Part shown: in pieces, positions 47,270 to 54,210 of the stretch | Position numbering within the stretch: position 1 is the stretch's first letter | Layout of the letters: each line of letters starts with the position of its first letter | Assembly (NCBI RefSeq): GCF_022815725.1 | Contig: NZ_JALGRF010000002.1 | Span: 1-64,000 of the forward strand | Direction of reading: 5' to 3' | DNA length: 64,000 nt | Source: Streptomyces sp. APSN-46.1 | Lineage (GTDB): Bacteria; Actinomycetota; Actinomycetes; Streptomycetales; Streptomycetaceae | Notes under the pieces: generated by a model | What the model saw: only the letters and a program-made list of their open reading frames with translations | Told to the model about the DNA's origin: nothing | The model's database searches: none | Position numbers and translations under genes: made by a program

Positions 47270-47658
47270 GGGGATGATCGGTTTCGACAGCGGATGTCGA
47301 TGCAGGGGAAGCGAGCCGAGGAAGCGGCAATGATCTCGCTAACCATATGTCGCAAACAATAATCGCCAACTCCAAGAGCGATAACTCCCGCTTCACCCTC
47401 GCTGCCTAATAACAGTGAGCTGAAGCCTCTGTGAGGAGCGTCAGCCCGGAAGTGGTCCCGGTCCGGATCCTGGCGTCAATTAGGGATCTAAACCTCTAGC
47501 CCCGGTCACGGGGGTTGGAGGGAAATCAAACAGTGACTGAGCCCGTCGGAGACTTGTCCGCGTGATCTCCGGGGCTGAGAAAATCGCAGCGGACTGCGCT
47601 CGGAGAAGCCCTGCTTCTGCACCGTTGGACGCGGGTTCGATTCCCGCCATCTCCACCA
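47270..47658 (+). ncRNA. ssrA: Transfer-messenger RNA (tmRNA)
   Basis: A 389-nt one-piece tmRNA. The 5' end GGGGATGATCGGTTTCGACA and the 3' end GGTTCGATTCCCGCCATCTC-CACCA form the tRNA-like domain with an encoded CCA-type end. The resume codon is GCC at 47365, and the tag reads ANSKSDNSRFTLAA followed by TAATAA at 47407. This is the normal Streptomyces tag type, and the LAA end directs proteolysis. smpB lies upstream. Confidence 0.97.
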
Positions 47659-47672
47659 CCCCATGTGGGCAC

Positions 47673-47703
47673 AGGCCCGGCAGTCGTCACGACCGCCGGG
47701 CCT
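47673..47703 (+). terminator. Terminator after ssrA
   Basis: AGGCCCGGC pairs with GCCGGGCCT, with a nested GTCGT/ACGAC hairpin in the loop, ending in TTTG. It begins 14 nt after the tmRNA. Confidence 0.85.
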
Positions 47704-47739
47704 TTGTCGTATCACCCCACCCGCATCTGGCGGCATGGG

Positions 47740-48522
47740 CTAGTCGGCGAGTGCGCTGACGAGTTCGCCGAGGTGGTGACTGTCGCTGGTGCCGGGCATC
47801 GGGGCGACGTGCGGACTGAGGCCGAGGAGCCATTCCAACGCGTCCCCCGCGCCCCCGTCACGGGCGAGTGCTCCGGAGCCGAGCGGCGAGTAAGCCACGT
47901 AGGGGATGCCGAGCACACGGCAGTGCTCGACGGTGGCGAGGTCGTCTGGCCGCTCCCGGTTGAGCTTGTTCTGTACCGCGGCGATCGGGGCCACCGTGGC
48001 CGCCTGGTCGATCTCCTCGGGCCCGACCTTCGACAGGCCGATGTGGGCGATCTTTCCTTCCGCCTGGAGTTCGGCGAGGGCGCCGACCTGGTCCAGGAAC
48101 GGGACGGCCGGGTCGTTGCGGTGGAGGTAACACAGGTCGAGCTGTTCGACGCCGAGGCGGCGCAAGCTGCCTTCGACGGCGGCCCGCAGGTAGGCGGGGT
48201 ACCCGTGGGGCGTCCAGGTGCGGGGGCCGGGCCTGAGCATGCCGACCTTGGTGGCGATCAACACGTCCATGTCGAACCAGTACGGGGCAAGGGTGTCGTG
48301 GATCAGGTTCTCGACGGTGTGGGGGCCGTAGGCGTCGGCGGTGTCGATGTGTGTGATCCCGTGCAGGCGGATCGCCTCAAGAAGGACGGCCATGGGCTCC
48401 ACGCGCTTGGTGCGCAGGTTGCCCCACGAGTCGTGGCCTGCCAGACGCATGGTGCCGAAGCCGATGCGGGAGACGGTCTTACCGGCGATGGTGATGGTGC
48501 CGCCGGGCGCTACCGGGCTCAC
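47740..48522 (-). CDS. Aldo/keto reductase
   Basis: A 260-residue AKR. The catalytic tetrad is complete: Asp60 and Tyr65 in HIDTADAYG, Lys92 in IATKVG, His134 in CYLHRND. The LGSGAL and PMPGTSDSHHL blocks bind NADP(H). It would reduce a carbonyl; the substrate is unknown. It is the last gene of the accessory operon: its ATG overlaps the NTPase stop by 4 nt. The stop is 81 nt from the end of ssrA, with the ssrA terminator between. Confidence 0.92.
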   Translation of the reverse strand: MSPVAPGGTITIAGKTVSRIGFGTMRLAGHDSWGNLRTKRVEPMAVLLEAIRLHGITHIDTADAYGPHTVENLIHDTLAPYWFDMDVLIATKVGMLRPGPRTWTPHGYPAYLRAAVEGSLRRLGVEQLDLCYLHRNDPAVPFLDQVGALAELQAEGKIAHIGLSKVGPEEIDQAATVAPIAAVQNKLNRERPDDLATVEHCRVLGIPYVAYSPLGSGALARDGGAGDALEWLLGLSPHVAPMPGTSDSHHLGELVSALAD

Positions 48523-49100
48523 GCGGCGCTCTCTGCGCGAGTGAGGGCGGCGAGGATGGCGCGCTCGTCGTCGGGGCCGGTGATCCGCTGGTGGGGGATC
48601 TGCTGGTCGGTCAAAAGCGCGTGGATGTGCCGGTCTACGGCGGCCCGGTATTCGAGGTCGCGGTCACGGCAGTCGCCGAGCGGGATGCCCGGATCGAGGA
48701 CGGTCGCGATGAGCGTGTCGTACCCGCCCGTGTGGGCCTTGACCAGGTTGATCAGGTGGGTGGTGGTGTCCGGGTCGGGCTCGACTCCGGCCCGTTCCTG
48801 GGCGGCGAGGTAGTAGGCGACCGGGTCGAGCGCCGAGCGGTCGATGAGGACCACGTCAGCGTTCAAGGTGGCTTCGGCGGCAGCCGCGGCGGATGCGGCA
48901 ATGATCCATTCGGTGCACTCGGGCGTCTGGTTCTGGAGCTTGGGGAACCCCAGCTCGGCGGCCTTCTGCGCGAACGATGCGGGCGTGCGGGCCACGGTGC
49001 GGCCGGTGGCCCGCAGCTCCATTTCCAGGCGCCGCAGGAAGGTGGTCTTGCCGGTGGAGTGCGTGCCGGTGACGGCGATCCGGGTCGGGCTGGTCACCAT
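48519..49100 (-). CDS. P-loop NTPase / nucleotide kinase-like protein (AAA_28 type)
   Basis: A 193-residue P-loop protein from ATG 49100. Walker A is VTGTHSTGKTTFLRRL (Lys18), Walker B-like VVLIDRSALDPVAYYL follows. The pattern is like NadR-type nucleoside kinases or AAA_28 proteins, which phosphorylate small nucleosides or nucleotides. A real substrate cannot be read from the sequence. The start lies 7 nt inside the exonuclease gene end, and the stop overlaps the reductase start by 4 nt. An open frame extending to 49571 overlaps the exonuclease gene and is not used. Confidence 0.85.
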   Translation of the reverse strand: MVTSPTRIAVTGTHSTGKTTFLRRLEMELRATGRTVARTPASFAQKAAELGFPKLQNQTPECTEWIIAASAAAAAEATLNADVVLIDRSALDPVAYYLAAQERAGVEPDPDTTTHLINLVKAHTGGYDTLIATVLDPGIPLGDCRDRDLEYRAAVDRHIHALLTDQQIPHQRITGPDDERAILAALTRAESAA

Positions 49101-49705
49101 AGTGTCTGCTCCTCCGGTTCGGGGGTTCGGGTCAGGCCGGGCATGCCTGGCGGCACCGCGTGTGCGGCAAGGGCGTCCCACGTGTCGTAGTGGGTGGCCA
49201 GGTGGTGCAGCAGGAGAGCGGTGGCGTGGGCGTCGTATCCGGCTCGGTGCCGAGTGCCGGCCACGTCGTCCAGGCGGATTCCGGTGTGCGTGATGAGGGC
49301 ATCGAGGCCGAAGCCCTTGTGACCGGGGAACGCGGCCCGGGCCAGGCGGAGGGTGTCGATAACCCCGGCGGGCTGCCAGTGGGGCATGTGCCGGGTCAGG
49401 AGGCCGTATTCGACGCTGGCGGAGTGCGCGCAGATCCACGCCCCGTCCAACAGCTCCTGTACGTCCTTCGCGATCTCCGGCCAGGTGGGGGCGTCGGCGG
49501 TCATCTCGTTGGTGATGCCGTGGATGCGGCTGATCCGGGACGGGATCGGGGTGGGCGGCCGGATCAGCCACGTGCGGGCCCCGTCCGGCTGCGGCATGCC
49601 GTTCTCGACGGGCACGGCGGCGATTTCGACCAGGTCGGGCGGGTTGGCCCCGTTCCCTTCGACGTCAACGACGAATAGGGGGCGGGGCCAGGTGGACCAG
49701 TTCAC
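49094..49705 (-). CDS. DEDDh-type 3'-5' exonuclease-like protein
   Basis: A 203-residue protein starting at GTG 49705, coupled to the radical SAM gene through GTGA. ExoI has Asp14 and Glu16 (FVVDVEGNG). The IHGIT block (61-65) is typical of the DnaQ/epsilon group. ExoII is AHSASVEYGLL, with Glu99 where Asp is expected. ExoIII has His153-x4-Asp158 (HRAGYDA). It could trim DNA or RNA 3' ends, but the Glu99 change may alter activity. It follows the radical SAM gene, so a link to nucleic acids is suggested for the operon. Confidence 0.85.
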   Translation of the reverse strand: MNWSTWPRPLFVVDVEGNGANPPDLVEIAAVPVENGMPQPDGARTWLIRPPTPIPSRISRIHGITNEMTADAPTWPEIAKDVQELLDGAWICAHSASVEYGLLTRHMPHWQPAGVIDTLRLARAAFPGHKGFGLDALITHTGIRLDDVAGTRHRAGYDAHATALLLHHLATHYDTWDALAAHAVPPGMPGLTRTPEPEEQTLW

Positions 49706-50892
49706 GGGGTGGGGGCTCCTTGCTCCCCTCCGCGCCATCCGATCTCGGCGCGGCCGTGTCGGCGGTCGCGGTGGGGGTGGGCACGGTCGTGGACCTGGAA
49801 ACCGTAGCCGTGCTGCATGTAGTAGCGGGGCTGCTCGGCCAGTCCCTCGGTGATGATCGCCCGATCGGTGATCTCCACCGGCGCCGTCGCCCCGAGCGAC
49901 GCCGCTACCGTGTTGGCGTCCGCCGTTTCCGGGGCCTGCCACGCAGCCGCGCACAGGCCGAGCTGACGCTTGGGGCAGATATCGCACAGCTCGCGGATGC
50001 CGTAGTGGCCGTTGTAGTCGGCGAGGCCGTGCGCGTAGGCGACGGCGCAGGACGTCTTACGGAACAGCGGGCCCCACGGCTCCTCCGAGTCGGCCGGCCT
50101 CCGGAAGACATCCAGGATCCGGGCCTCGGTCTGCTCGGGCATGATCTTCCGCCGCGCTGTGCCCTCGTACGGTTCGGGGAGGCCGTTCTCCCGGTAGTAG
50201 GCGGCGATGTCGTCGCGGAAGAACAGGCCGGTGAAGACGCTGGCGTGCGCGTGCTCGGACAGGGCCTTCGCGGTCGCCAGGTGTTCGGCGGTGTCGTTGA
50301 GGCCCGGGACGATCGGCCGCCAGTAGAAGACCGCCCGGTAGGTGTCGGCGTTCGCGTACAGGGTCTTGAGGCTGGTGGCCGCGATGTTGGAGTCCACCGG
50401 TTCGATGCCGGTGTGGGCGATGCCGGAGTAGGTGACCAGGACGGACAGCTTGATGTGCTTGAAGCTGTTGAGGATGGCGCAGTCCTCCGAATCGACGCGC
50501 CACCGGGTGATCACCAACACGTGATTGGTCAGGCCCTGCTCATCGAGTAGGCGCAGCGTGTTGAAGGTGTGCTGCTTGACCACCGGGAGCATCGGGTCCG
50601 TGGCCTTGTTGAACAGCTGGATCGGGGTGACGTGCGGGCGGAAGTACCGGTGTCCGATCAGGGCTGTCACGGCGTCCTCGTCGGACATCAGGGCACGCGG
50701 CACCTTCATGCCGAAGTTCTTGTAAAGGTGGCGGATGCAGTAGCCGCACTCCAGCGGGCAGCCGATCACGTGGTTCAGCGACAGCCCCGACTTGCGGTAC
50801 TCGATGACGTCGGCGAGATCAGGTCGCAGCTCGCCGGCCTCCTCGGGGGTGAGCAGCGGTAACGGGCGGCGGGTGCGTGCGGGCGCGGTCAA
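49702..50892 (-). CDS. Radical SAM enzyme with auxiliary cysteine cluster
   Basis: A 396-residue enzyme. The start is TTG 50892, supported by a perfect AGGAGG site 5 nt upstream; the open frame to 51171 has no family similarity. The radical SAM motif is C45-x3-C49-x2-C52 in IGCPLECGYCIRH, close to spore photoproduct lyase-like and other small radical SAM proteins. A second group, C282-x20-C303-x2-C306-x7-C314, could hold another Fe-S cluster. The final 60 residues are hydrophilic and His/Arg-rich. The substrate is unknown. The stop overlaps the exonuclease GTG by 4 nt. With an exonuclease and a kinase-like NTPase, action on nucleic acid or nucleotide is a fair guess, not shown. Confidence 0.88.
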   Translation of the reverse strand: MTAPARTRRPLPLLTPEEAGELRPDLADVIEYRKSGLSLNHVIGCPLECGYCIRHLYKNFGMKVPRALMSDEDAVTALIGHRYFRPHVTPIQLFNKATDPMLPVVKQHTFNTLRLLDEQGLTNHVLVITRWRVDSEDCAILNSFKHIKLSVLVTYSGIAHTGIEPVDSNIAATSLKTLYANADTYRAVFYWRPIVPGLNDTAEHLATAKALSEHAHASVFTGLFFRDDIAAYYRENGLPEPYEGTARRKIMPEQTEARILDVFRRPADSEEPWGPLFRKTSCAVAYAHGLADYNGHYGIRELCDICPKRQLGLCAAAWQAPETADANTVAASLGATAPVEITDRAIITEGLAEQPRYYMQHGYGFQVHDRAHPHRDRRHGRAEIGWRGGEQGAPTP

Positions 50893-50990
50893 CGGAGCCT
50901 CCTGGGGCCTTTGGGGTTCGGGTGACGGCCTGCGGCGGGGGCCTGTTGCCGTGGGGACGGAGGTGCAGGAACGTCCCCGCCGCAAGGCAG

Positions 50991-51188
50991 TCAGAGGGTC
51001 GTGAAACGGTCGGCGCGGCGCCGGATCACGGTGAGGCTGTCGGGGTCGGTGGTGGTCCACTGGTCGGACAGGACGGCGTCCGGCATGCGCAGAACCCACA
51101 CCGCCCCGCGGATGACATCGGTGACGATCGCTTCCCGGCGGTCTTCGTCCGTGACCCAGTCGCCGACCCACGCCCGCGCCCCGCTCAT
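50991..51188 (-). CDS. Small beta-rich protein, third of three paralogues
   Basis: A 65-residue protein from ATG 51188, overlapping the stop of the previous small gene (ATGA). It has a GAVWVLRMP strand and ends QWTTTDPDSLTVIRRRADRFTTL. The W-T-x-x-P-x-x-L pattern near the C-terminus is shared with both upstream small genes (GREWTADPRSL; AGWTAPADRL), so all three look like paralogues, perhaps SH3-like barrels. I know no function. The radical SAM gene begins 98 nt downstream. Confidence 0.65.
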   Translation of the reverse strand: MSGARAWVGDWVTDEDRREAIVTDVIRGAVWVLRMPDAVLSDQWTTTDPDSLTVIRRRADRFTTL

Positions 51189-51451
51189 CGGGTATCTGCC
51201 GGGTTGGTGTGGCCGAGCGGTATCAGCGGCTGGAGGCTGCGGGGGTCGGCGGTCCACTCCCGGCCCGACCCGTCCGCGGGCCGCATGTGCGCAACGCGCC
51301 GGATCACCTTGTCGGTGGTCTTCGACGTGTAGACCAAGACGGCGACGACATTTCCGCGGCGGCCTGTCTCGGGGTGCGCGACGTCCCGGCCGAGGAGTCG
51401 GTGCTCGGTGTCCTCGGCGATGGTGAAGTCCGCTTCGGAGGCCGGAATCAC
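51185..51451 (-). CDS. Small beta-rich protein, second of three paralogues
   Basis: An 88-residue protein from GTG 51451, overlapping the previous stop (GTGA). It contains GRDVAHPETGRRGNVVAVLVY, an SH3/KOW-like strand pattern around GNVVAVL, and GREWTADPRSLQPL. It shares the Trp-Thr motif with its neighbours. Function is not known. Confidence 0.65.
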   Translation of the reverse strand: MIPASEADFTIAEDTEHRLLGRDVAHPETGRRGNVVAVLVYTSKTTDKVIRRVAHMRPADGSGREWTADPRSLQPLIPLGHTNPADTR

Positions 51452-51702
51452 CGCGTACCCCCGGCCGTCGAGTCAGGGTGGGCGAGCCGGTCGGCGGGCG
51501 CCGTCCATCCCGCGCCGCCGCCCTCGGGAACGAGCTGGTACAGGCCGGTGTCGGTGTCCTCGGGGAGTGCGGTGACCACGCCGAGCGTCAGCCATTCGGT
51601 GTCGTAGGCGAGGTCACCGCGCTCGGGGAGCCATCCGGCGGCGGCGTCGGCGAGGTCTCGGCGACGGGCACGGTCCTGGTCAGTACGACGCGTGGGAGTC
51701 AT
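51448..51702 (-). CDS. Small protein, first of three paralogues and first gene of the accessory operon
   Basis: An 84-residue protein from ATG 51702. A basic N-terminus (RRTDQDRARRRDLADAAAG) is followed by WLTLGVVTALPEDTDTGLYQ and AGWTAPADRLAHP. It is the first gene of the minus-strand operon, with a candidate operator at 51736-51752. The frame is open further to 51807, but that part crosses the terminator of the XRE gene. No function is known. Confidence 0.6.
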   Translation of the reverse strand: MTPTRRTDQDRARRRDLADAAAGWLPERGDLAYDTEWLTLGVVTALPEDTDTGLYQLVPEGGGAGWTAPADRLAHPDSTAGGTR

Positions 51703-51735
51703 GTGACAGACCGTAGATCCGTGGTAGGCGGCGAG

Positions 51736-51752
51736 TATTCCCCGCCGGAATA
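51736..51752. promoter_or_regulatory. Candidate operator before the accessory operon
   Basis: TATTCC-N5-GGAATA, a perfect inverted repeat with 6-bp arms, lies 34 nt upstream of the first small gene. The XRE regulator next door is the natural candidate to bind it. Confidence 0.4.
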
Positions 51753-51773
51753 ACGGCAGGCCAGAGCATGAAA

Positions 51774-51808
51774 ATTGGGGGTGCGCGCAAGTTGCGCGCA
51801 CCCCCAAT
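51774..51808 (-). terminator. Terminator of the XRE-TPR gene
   Basis: A perfect inverted repeat of 17-bp arms (ATTGGGGGTGCGCGCAA and complement) with one central base. On the minus strand it is followed by TTTTC, so it ends the XRE transcript 28 nt after its stop and insulates it from the operon. Confidence 0.85.
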
Positions 51809-51835
51809 CAGCCTAACTTCGGAGGGTGTTGGTGG

Positions 51836-53071
51836 TCAGGCGTCGAGGTGGAAGCGGGTAGCCATCGAGCGTTGTGCCTCACGCGTCGCCGTCCGCTCCG
51901 CGTGCAGGATCTTGCGGAGCGTGGCACGCGCCATCGGATGGTTGGTGACGAGTTCCTTCGCGGCCTTCTCCGCCTTCGTCAGCTCCTCGAAGGCTTTGTC
52001 GCGCCGGTTCTCCCACATGTAGGCGCGGGCGAGGTCCATGTGATGGTGTCCGCGTCGAGAGTTCGGCATGGCTGCGATCTGGGCCTGATCGGCGGTCCGG
52101 TTCTTCTCCAGAGCGCCCACGTGGTCGCCCATCTCCACGTCCATGGCGATCTCGTGGAGGGTGACGTTCCCCGAGGAGAAGTTAAGGCTGTACGGGTCGA
52201 ACGGCTGGGAGGGCAGGGCGTCCATCCGGTCCGCTGCTTCGCGTGCGTACCCGAGGCGGGTCTGTGTCTCGTCACGCTGCCCGGCCCTGGCCGCTGACAC
52301 GGCGGCGCGGAGCTGGGCGGCTCCCCACACCCGCAGGGCCATCGGGTCCCTGGCCTCGTACGCGTCCTGCGTCCACGACAGGGACTGGTCGGAGAGGGCG
52401 AGGGCGTCGGCGTAGTCGTCGGCCGACCACATGGAAGACACCCGAGTGCCGGCCGCCACCGTCCGCATCAGGGGATCGCCGGACAGGTCTGCCGCCCACA
52501 CGGCCCGCTCGCAGGCGAGCGCGGTGAGTTCGGCGTGGCCCAGGTCGCGGGCGGCGGTGTGCGTGCACTTGCACAGGACCGCGTACATGCCCCATGCCTG
52601 CTCGCGTTCGTGGCCGTCGGCCGTCTCCGTCAGGGCCCGGGTTTCGCGAAGCAGGTCGGGGATGACTGCCAGTACGGCAGAGTGCGCGGCGGCGTCCCGC
52701 AGGCGTCCGAGCCGTACGGTCTCCTGCCACAGCTCGGCGGCCGGGCGGGGGGTGCCTTCGAAGACGGGCGGAAGGTCGTAGCGGCGCAGCTCCCGGGAGA
52801 TCAGGTGTGCGTGCTGCTGCCACCGGCTTGCACTGGAATCCGTCTCGTACGGGCGGCGGATCAGGTCGTTGGGGTGGCAGTGCAGGGCGGACGCCATGCG
52901 GCTGATCACGGCCGCCCTATCCAGCTCGATCAGGCCCTTTTCGACTTTCGACACCCATCCCTGCGAATGCCCCAGGGCGGTGCCGAGGTCGGACTGTGTC
53001 AGGCCCATTGCCAGGCGGCGACGGCGGATACGGCCGCCGATCTCCTCCTGTTCCTCCAGTACAGCGGGCAT
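51836..53071 (-). CDS. XRE family regulator with TPR-like C-terminus
   Basis: A 411-residue regulator. The N-terminal HTH (residues about 14-70) is IRRRRLAMGLTQSDLGTALG then HSQGWVSKVEKGLIELDRA. The remaining 320 residues are helical and repeat-like (ARAYMWENRRDKAFEELTKA near the end), which fits tetratricopeptide sensors. Such XRE-TPR proteins are numerous in Streptomyces and often sit next to the genes they control. Here the accessory operon begins 134 nt downstream on the same strand, behind a terminator. Confidence 0.88.
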   Translation of the reverse strand: MPAVLEEQEEIGGRIRRRRLAMGLTQSDLGTALGHSQGWVSKVEKGLIELDRAAVISRMASALHCHPNDLIRRPYETDSSASRWQQHAHLISRELRRYDLPPVFEGTPRPAAELWQETVRLGRLRDAAAHSAVLAVIPDLLRETRALTETADGHEREQAWGMYAVLCKCTHTAARDLGHAELTALACERAVWAADLSGDPLMRTVAAGTRVSSMWSADDYADALALSDQSLSWTQDAYEARDPMALRVWGAAQLRAAVSAARAGQRDETQTRLGYAREAADRMDALPSQPFDPYSLNFSSGNVTLHEIAMDVEMGDHVGALEKNRTADQAQIAAMPNSRRGHHHMDLARAYMWENRRDKAFEELTKAEKAAKELVTNHPMARATLRKILHAERTATREAQRSMATRFHLDA

Positions 53072-53189
53072 ACTCGTCCTGCTCTCTTGTGTCGGGACGC
53101 GAGACCTCCTGTCGAGAGTACGACGACCGGATCAAGTCCGGTGCGTGGGAAAGCAATCGGACCCCCGACCACCGAGAGGGGGCCCGTTG

Positions 53190-53278
53190 CTTCGAGATAC
53201 CCGCGTGTACGGGGCGGCCGGGACGCATCCCGCACCGGCGCCGACTGCATGCGTCTATCCCCGCGTGCGCGGGGCACG
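53190..53278. CRISPR. Possible two-unit CRISPR remnant (type I-E-like repeats)
   Basis: Two units with core ATACCCGCGTGTACGGGGC (53198) and ATCCCCGCGTGCGCGGGGC (53258) lie exactly 60 bp apart, near the 61-bp period of type I-E arrays, and 16 of 19 core bases agree. CCCCGCG-N-CGGGG hairpin repeats are typical of Streptomyces type I-E. A weaker third unit is at 53312 (ATCCCCGCCGACGGGCC). No cas genes are in the window, so this would be a degenerate fragment, or a chance pair of hairpins. Confidence 0.35.
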
Positions 53279-53290
53279 TCTGCATGTCTG

Positions 53291-53671
53291 TTGCAGGCGA
53301 ATCCACAGCCGATCCCCGCCGACGGGCCGCTGATCCCGATGCCGGAGCTCACGGTTGCCGCGATACGGTACGCCGTCGCCCGGATCACCCCCTCCCGCAT
53401 CCCCGCCTTCGACGAGCACCTGACGGAGGCGGCCACGAACGCGCAGCAGGCCCAGAGTCTGGCTCCCTTGGGCACGTTCATCCACGTCTGGGTCATCAAC
53501 GTGGCCATCGCCCGCCACCCCGCCTGCGGCGCCCGCGGCGCCCGCTTCCACGCGTTGGAGGCTCTCATCGACGCGGGGACCGAGGACTCCACCGACGCGC
53601 TCTTGGAGATCCAGCAGATCCTCCAGGCGGCGAAGGCGGAGGCAGGTCTCAGTAGTGGTAGCGGGCCTTGA
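53291..53671 (+). CDS. DUF6247 family protein, second copy
   Basis: A DUF6247 protein of about 110-126 residues. It shares [16 protein letters not shown] and the helix-Trp pattern with the gene at 348. The start is uncertain: ATG 53339 is after the conserved DGPLI motif, so an upstream TTG at 53291 is proposed despite no clear ribosome site; ATG 53249 lies inside the CRISPR-like unit. Its 3' end overlaps the convergent yoeB gene by 23 nt. There is no RelE partner behind it, unlike the first copy. Confidence 0.6.
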   Translation: MQANPQPIPADGPLIPMPELTVAAIRYAVARITPSRIPAFDEHLTEAATNAQQAQSLAPLGTFIHVWVINVAIARHPACGARGARFHALEALIDAGTEDSTDALLEIQQILQAAKAEAGLSSGSGP

Positions 53672-53906
53672 GGATCTTCACTTCCTTGTCGTCCGCCCGG
53701 TAGACGAGTCGGTGCTCGTCGTCGATCCGGCGGGACCAGTAGCCGGACAGTTCGCCCTTCAATGGCTCGGGCTTGCCGATCCCCGTGAAGGGGTCGCGTT
53801 GGATCTCGCCGATCAGGCGGGTGATCCTGCGGGCCATCTTCCGGTCCGAGGAGAGCCAGAACAGAAAGTCTTCCCAGGCGGCGGGATCGAAGTGGACGCT
53901 CCTCAC
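53649..53906 (-). CDS. yoeB: Toxin YoeB (mRNA interferase)
   Basis: An 85-residue Txe/YoeB toxin from GTG 53906. Residues matching the E. coli catalytic set are all present: Glu47 ([17 protein letters not shown]), Arg66 (DEHRLVYR) and C-terminal His84-Tyr85 (ARYHY). It cuts mRNA on the ribosome when free. The start overlaps the yefM stop (GTGA), so toxin and antitoxin are coupled. Confidence 0.96.
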   Translation of the reverse strand: MRSVHFDPAAWEDFLFWLSSDRKMARRITRLIGEIQRDPFTGIGKPEPLKGELSGYWSRRIDDEHRLVYRADDKEVKILKARYHY

Positions 53907-54178
53907 TCCTCGCCCCCAGCCAGCTCCCTCAGCTCGTCCATGGTCTTGGTGACGACGGGGGCGCTCGCGCGGTCACGGGCCACGGCCTCCATGAGGCGCA
54001 GGGCGTTGGCGGGGGAGCGGAGCAGGTAGACGGTCTCCTGCCAGGAGTCGTAGTCGTCGGCCGACATGAGGACCGCATCGCCGTTCTTGGAGGTGATGCG
54101 CACCGGGGCGTGGTCAGTGTTGACGCGCTCGATCAGGGGGAACAGAGTCGCCCTGGCTTCGCTGGCGCTTATGGACAT
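53903..54178 (-). CDS. yefM: Antitoxin YefM (Phd/YefM family)
   Basis: A 91-residue Phd/YefM antitoxin: [41 protein letters not shown] and the C-terminal toxin-binding acidic helix. Start ATG 54178 fits the family. It binds YoeB and, as a complex, represses its own promoter. A candidate operator with TGTACC/GGTACA sites is 36-67 nt upstream, inside the end of the next gene. Confidence 0.96.
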   Translation of the reverse strand: MSISASEARATLFPLIERVNTDHAPVRITSKNGDAVLMSADDYDSWQETVYLLRSPANALRLMEAVARDRASAPVVTKTMDELRELAGGEE

Positions 54179-54210
54179 GGGGTCCACCCCTCTCTCTGGC
54201 TTGTGCGAGT

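Noticed and set aside
47600-47658. A tRNA-like 3' end with GGTTCGATTCC and CCA
   Set aside because: It is the acceptor half of tmRNA, not a separate tRNA gene.
52996-53655. A 219-codon frame between XRE and yoeB
   Set aside because: It runs through the XRE start region, the CRISPR-like units and the DUF6247 gene in another frame, and its peptides look like translated hairpin repeats.
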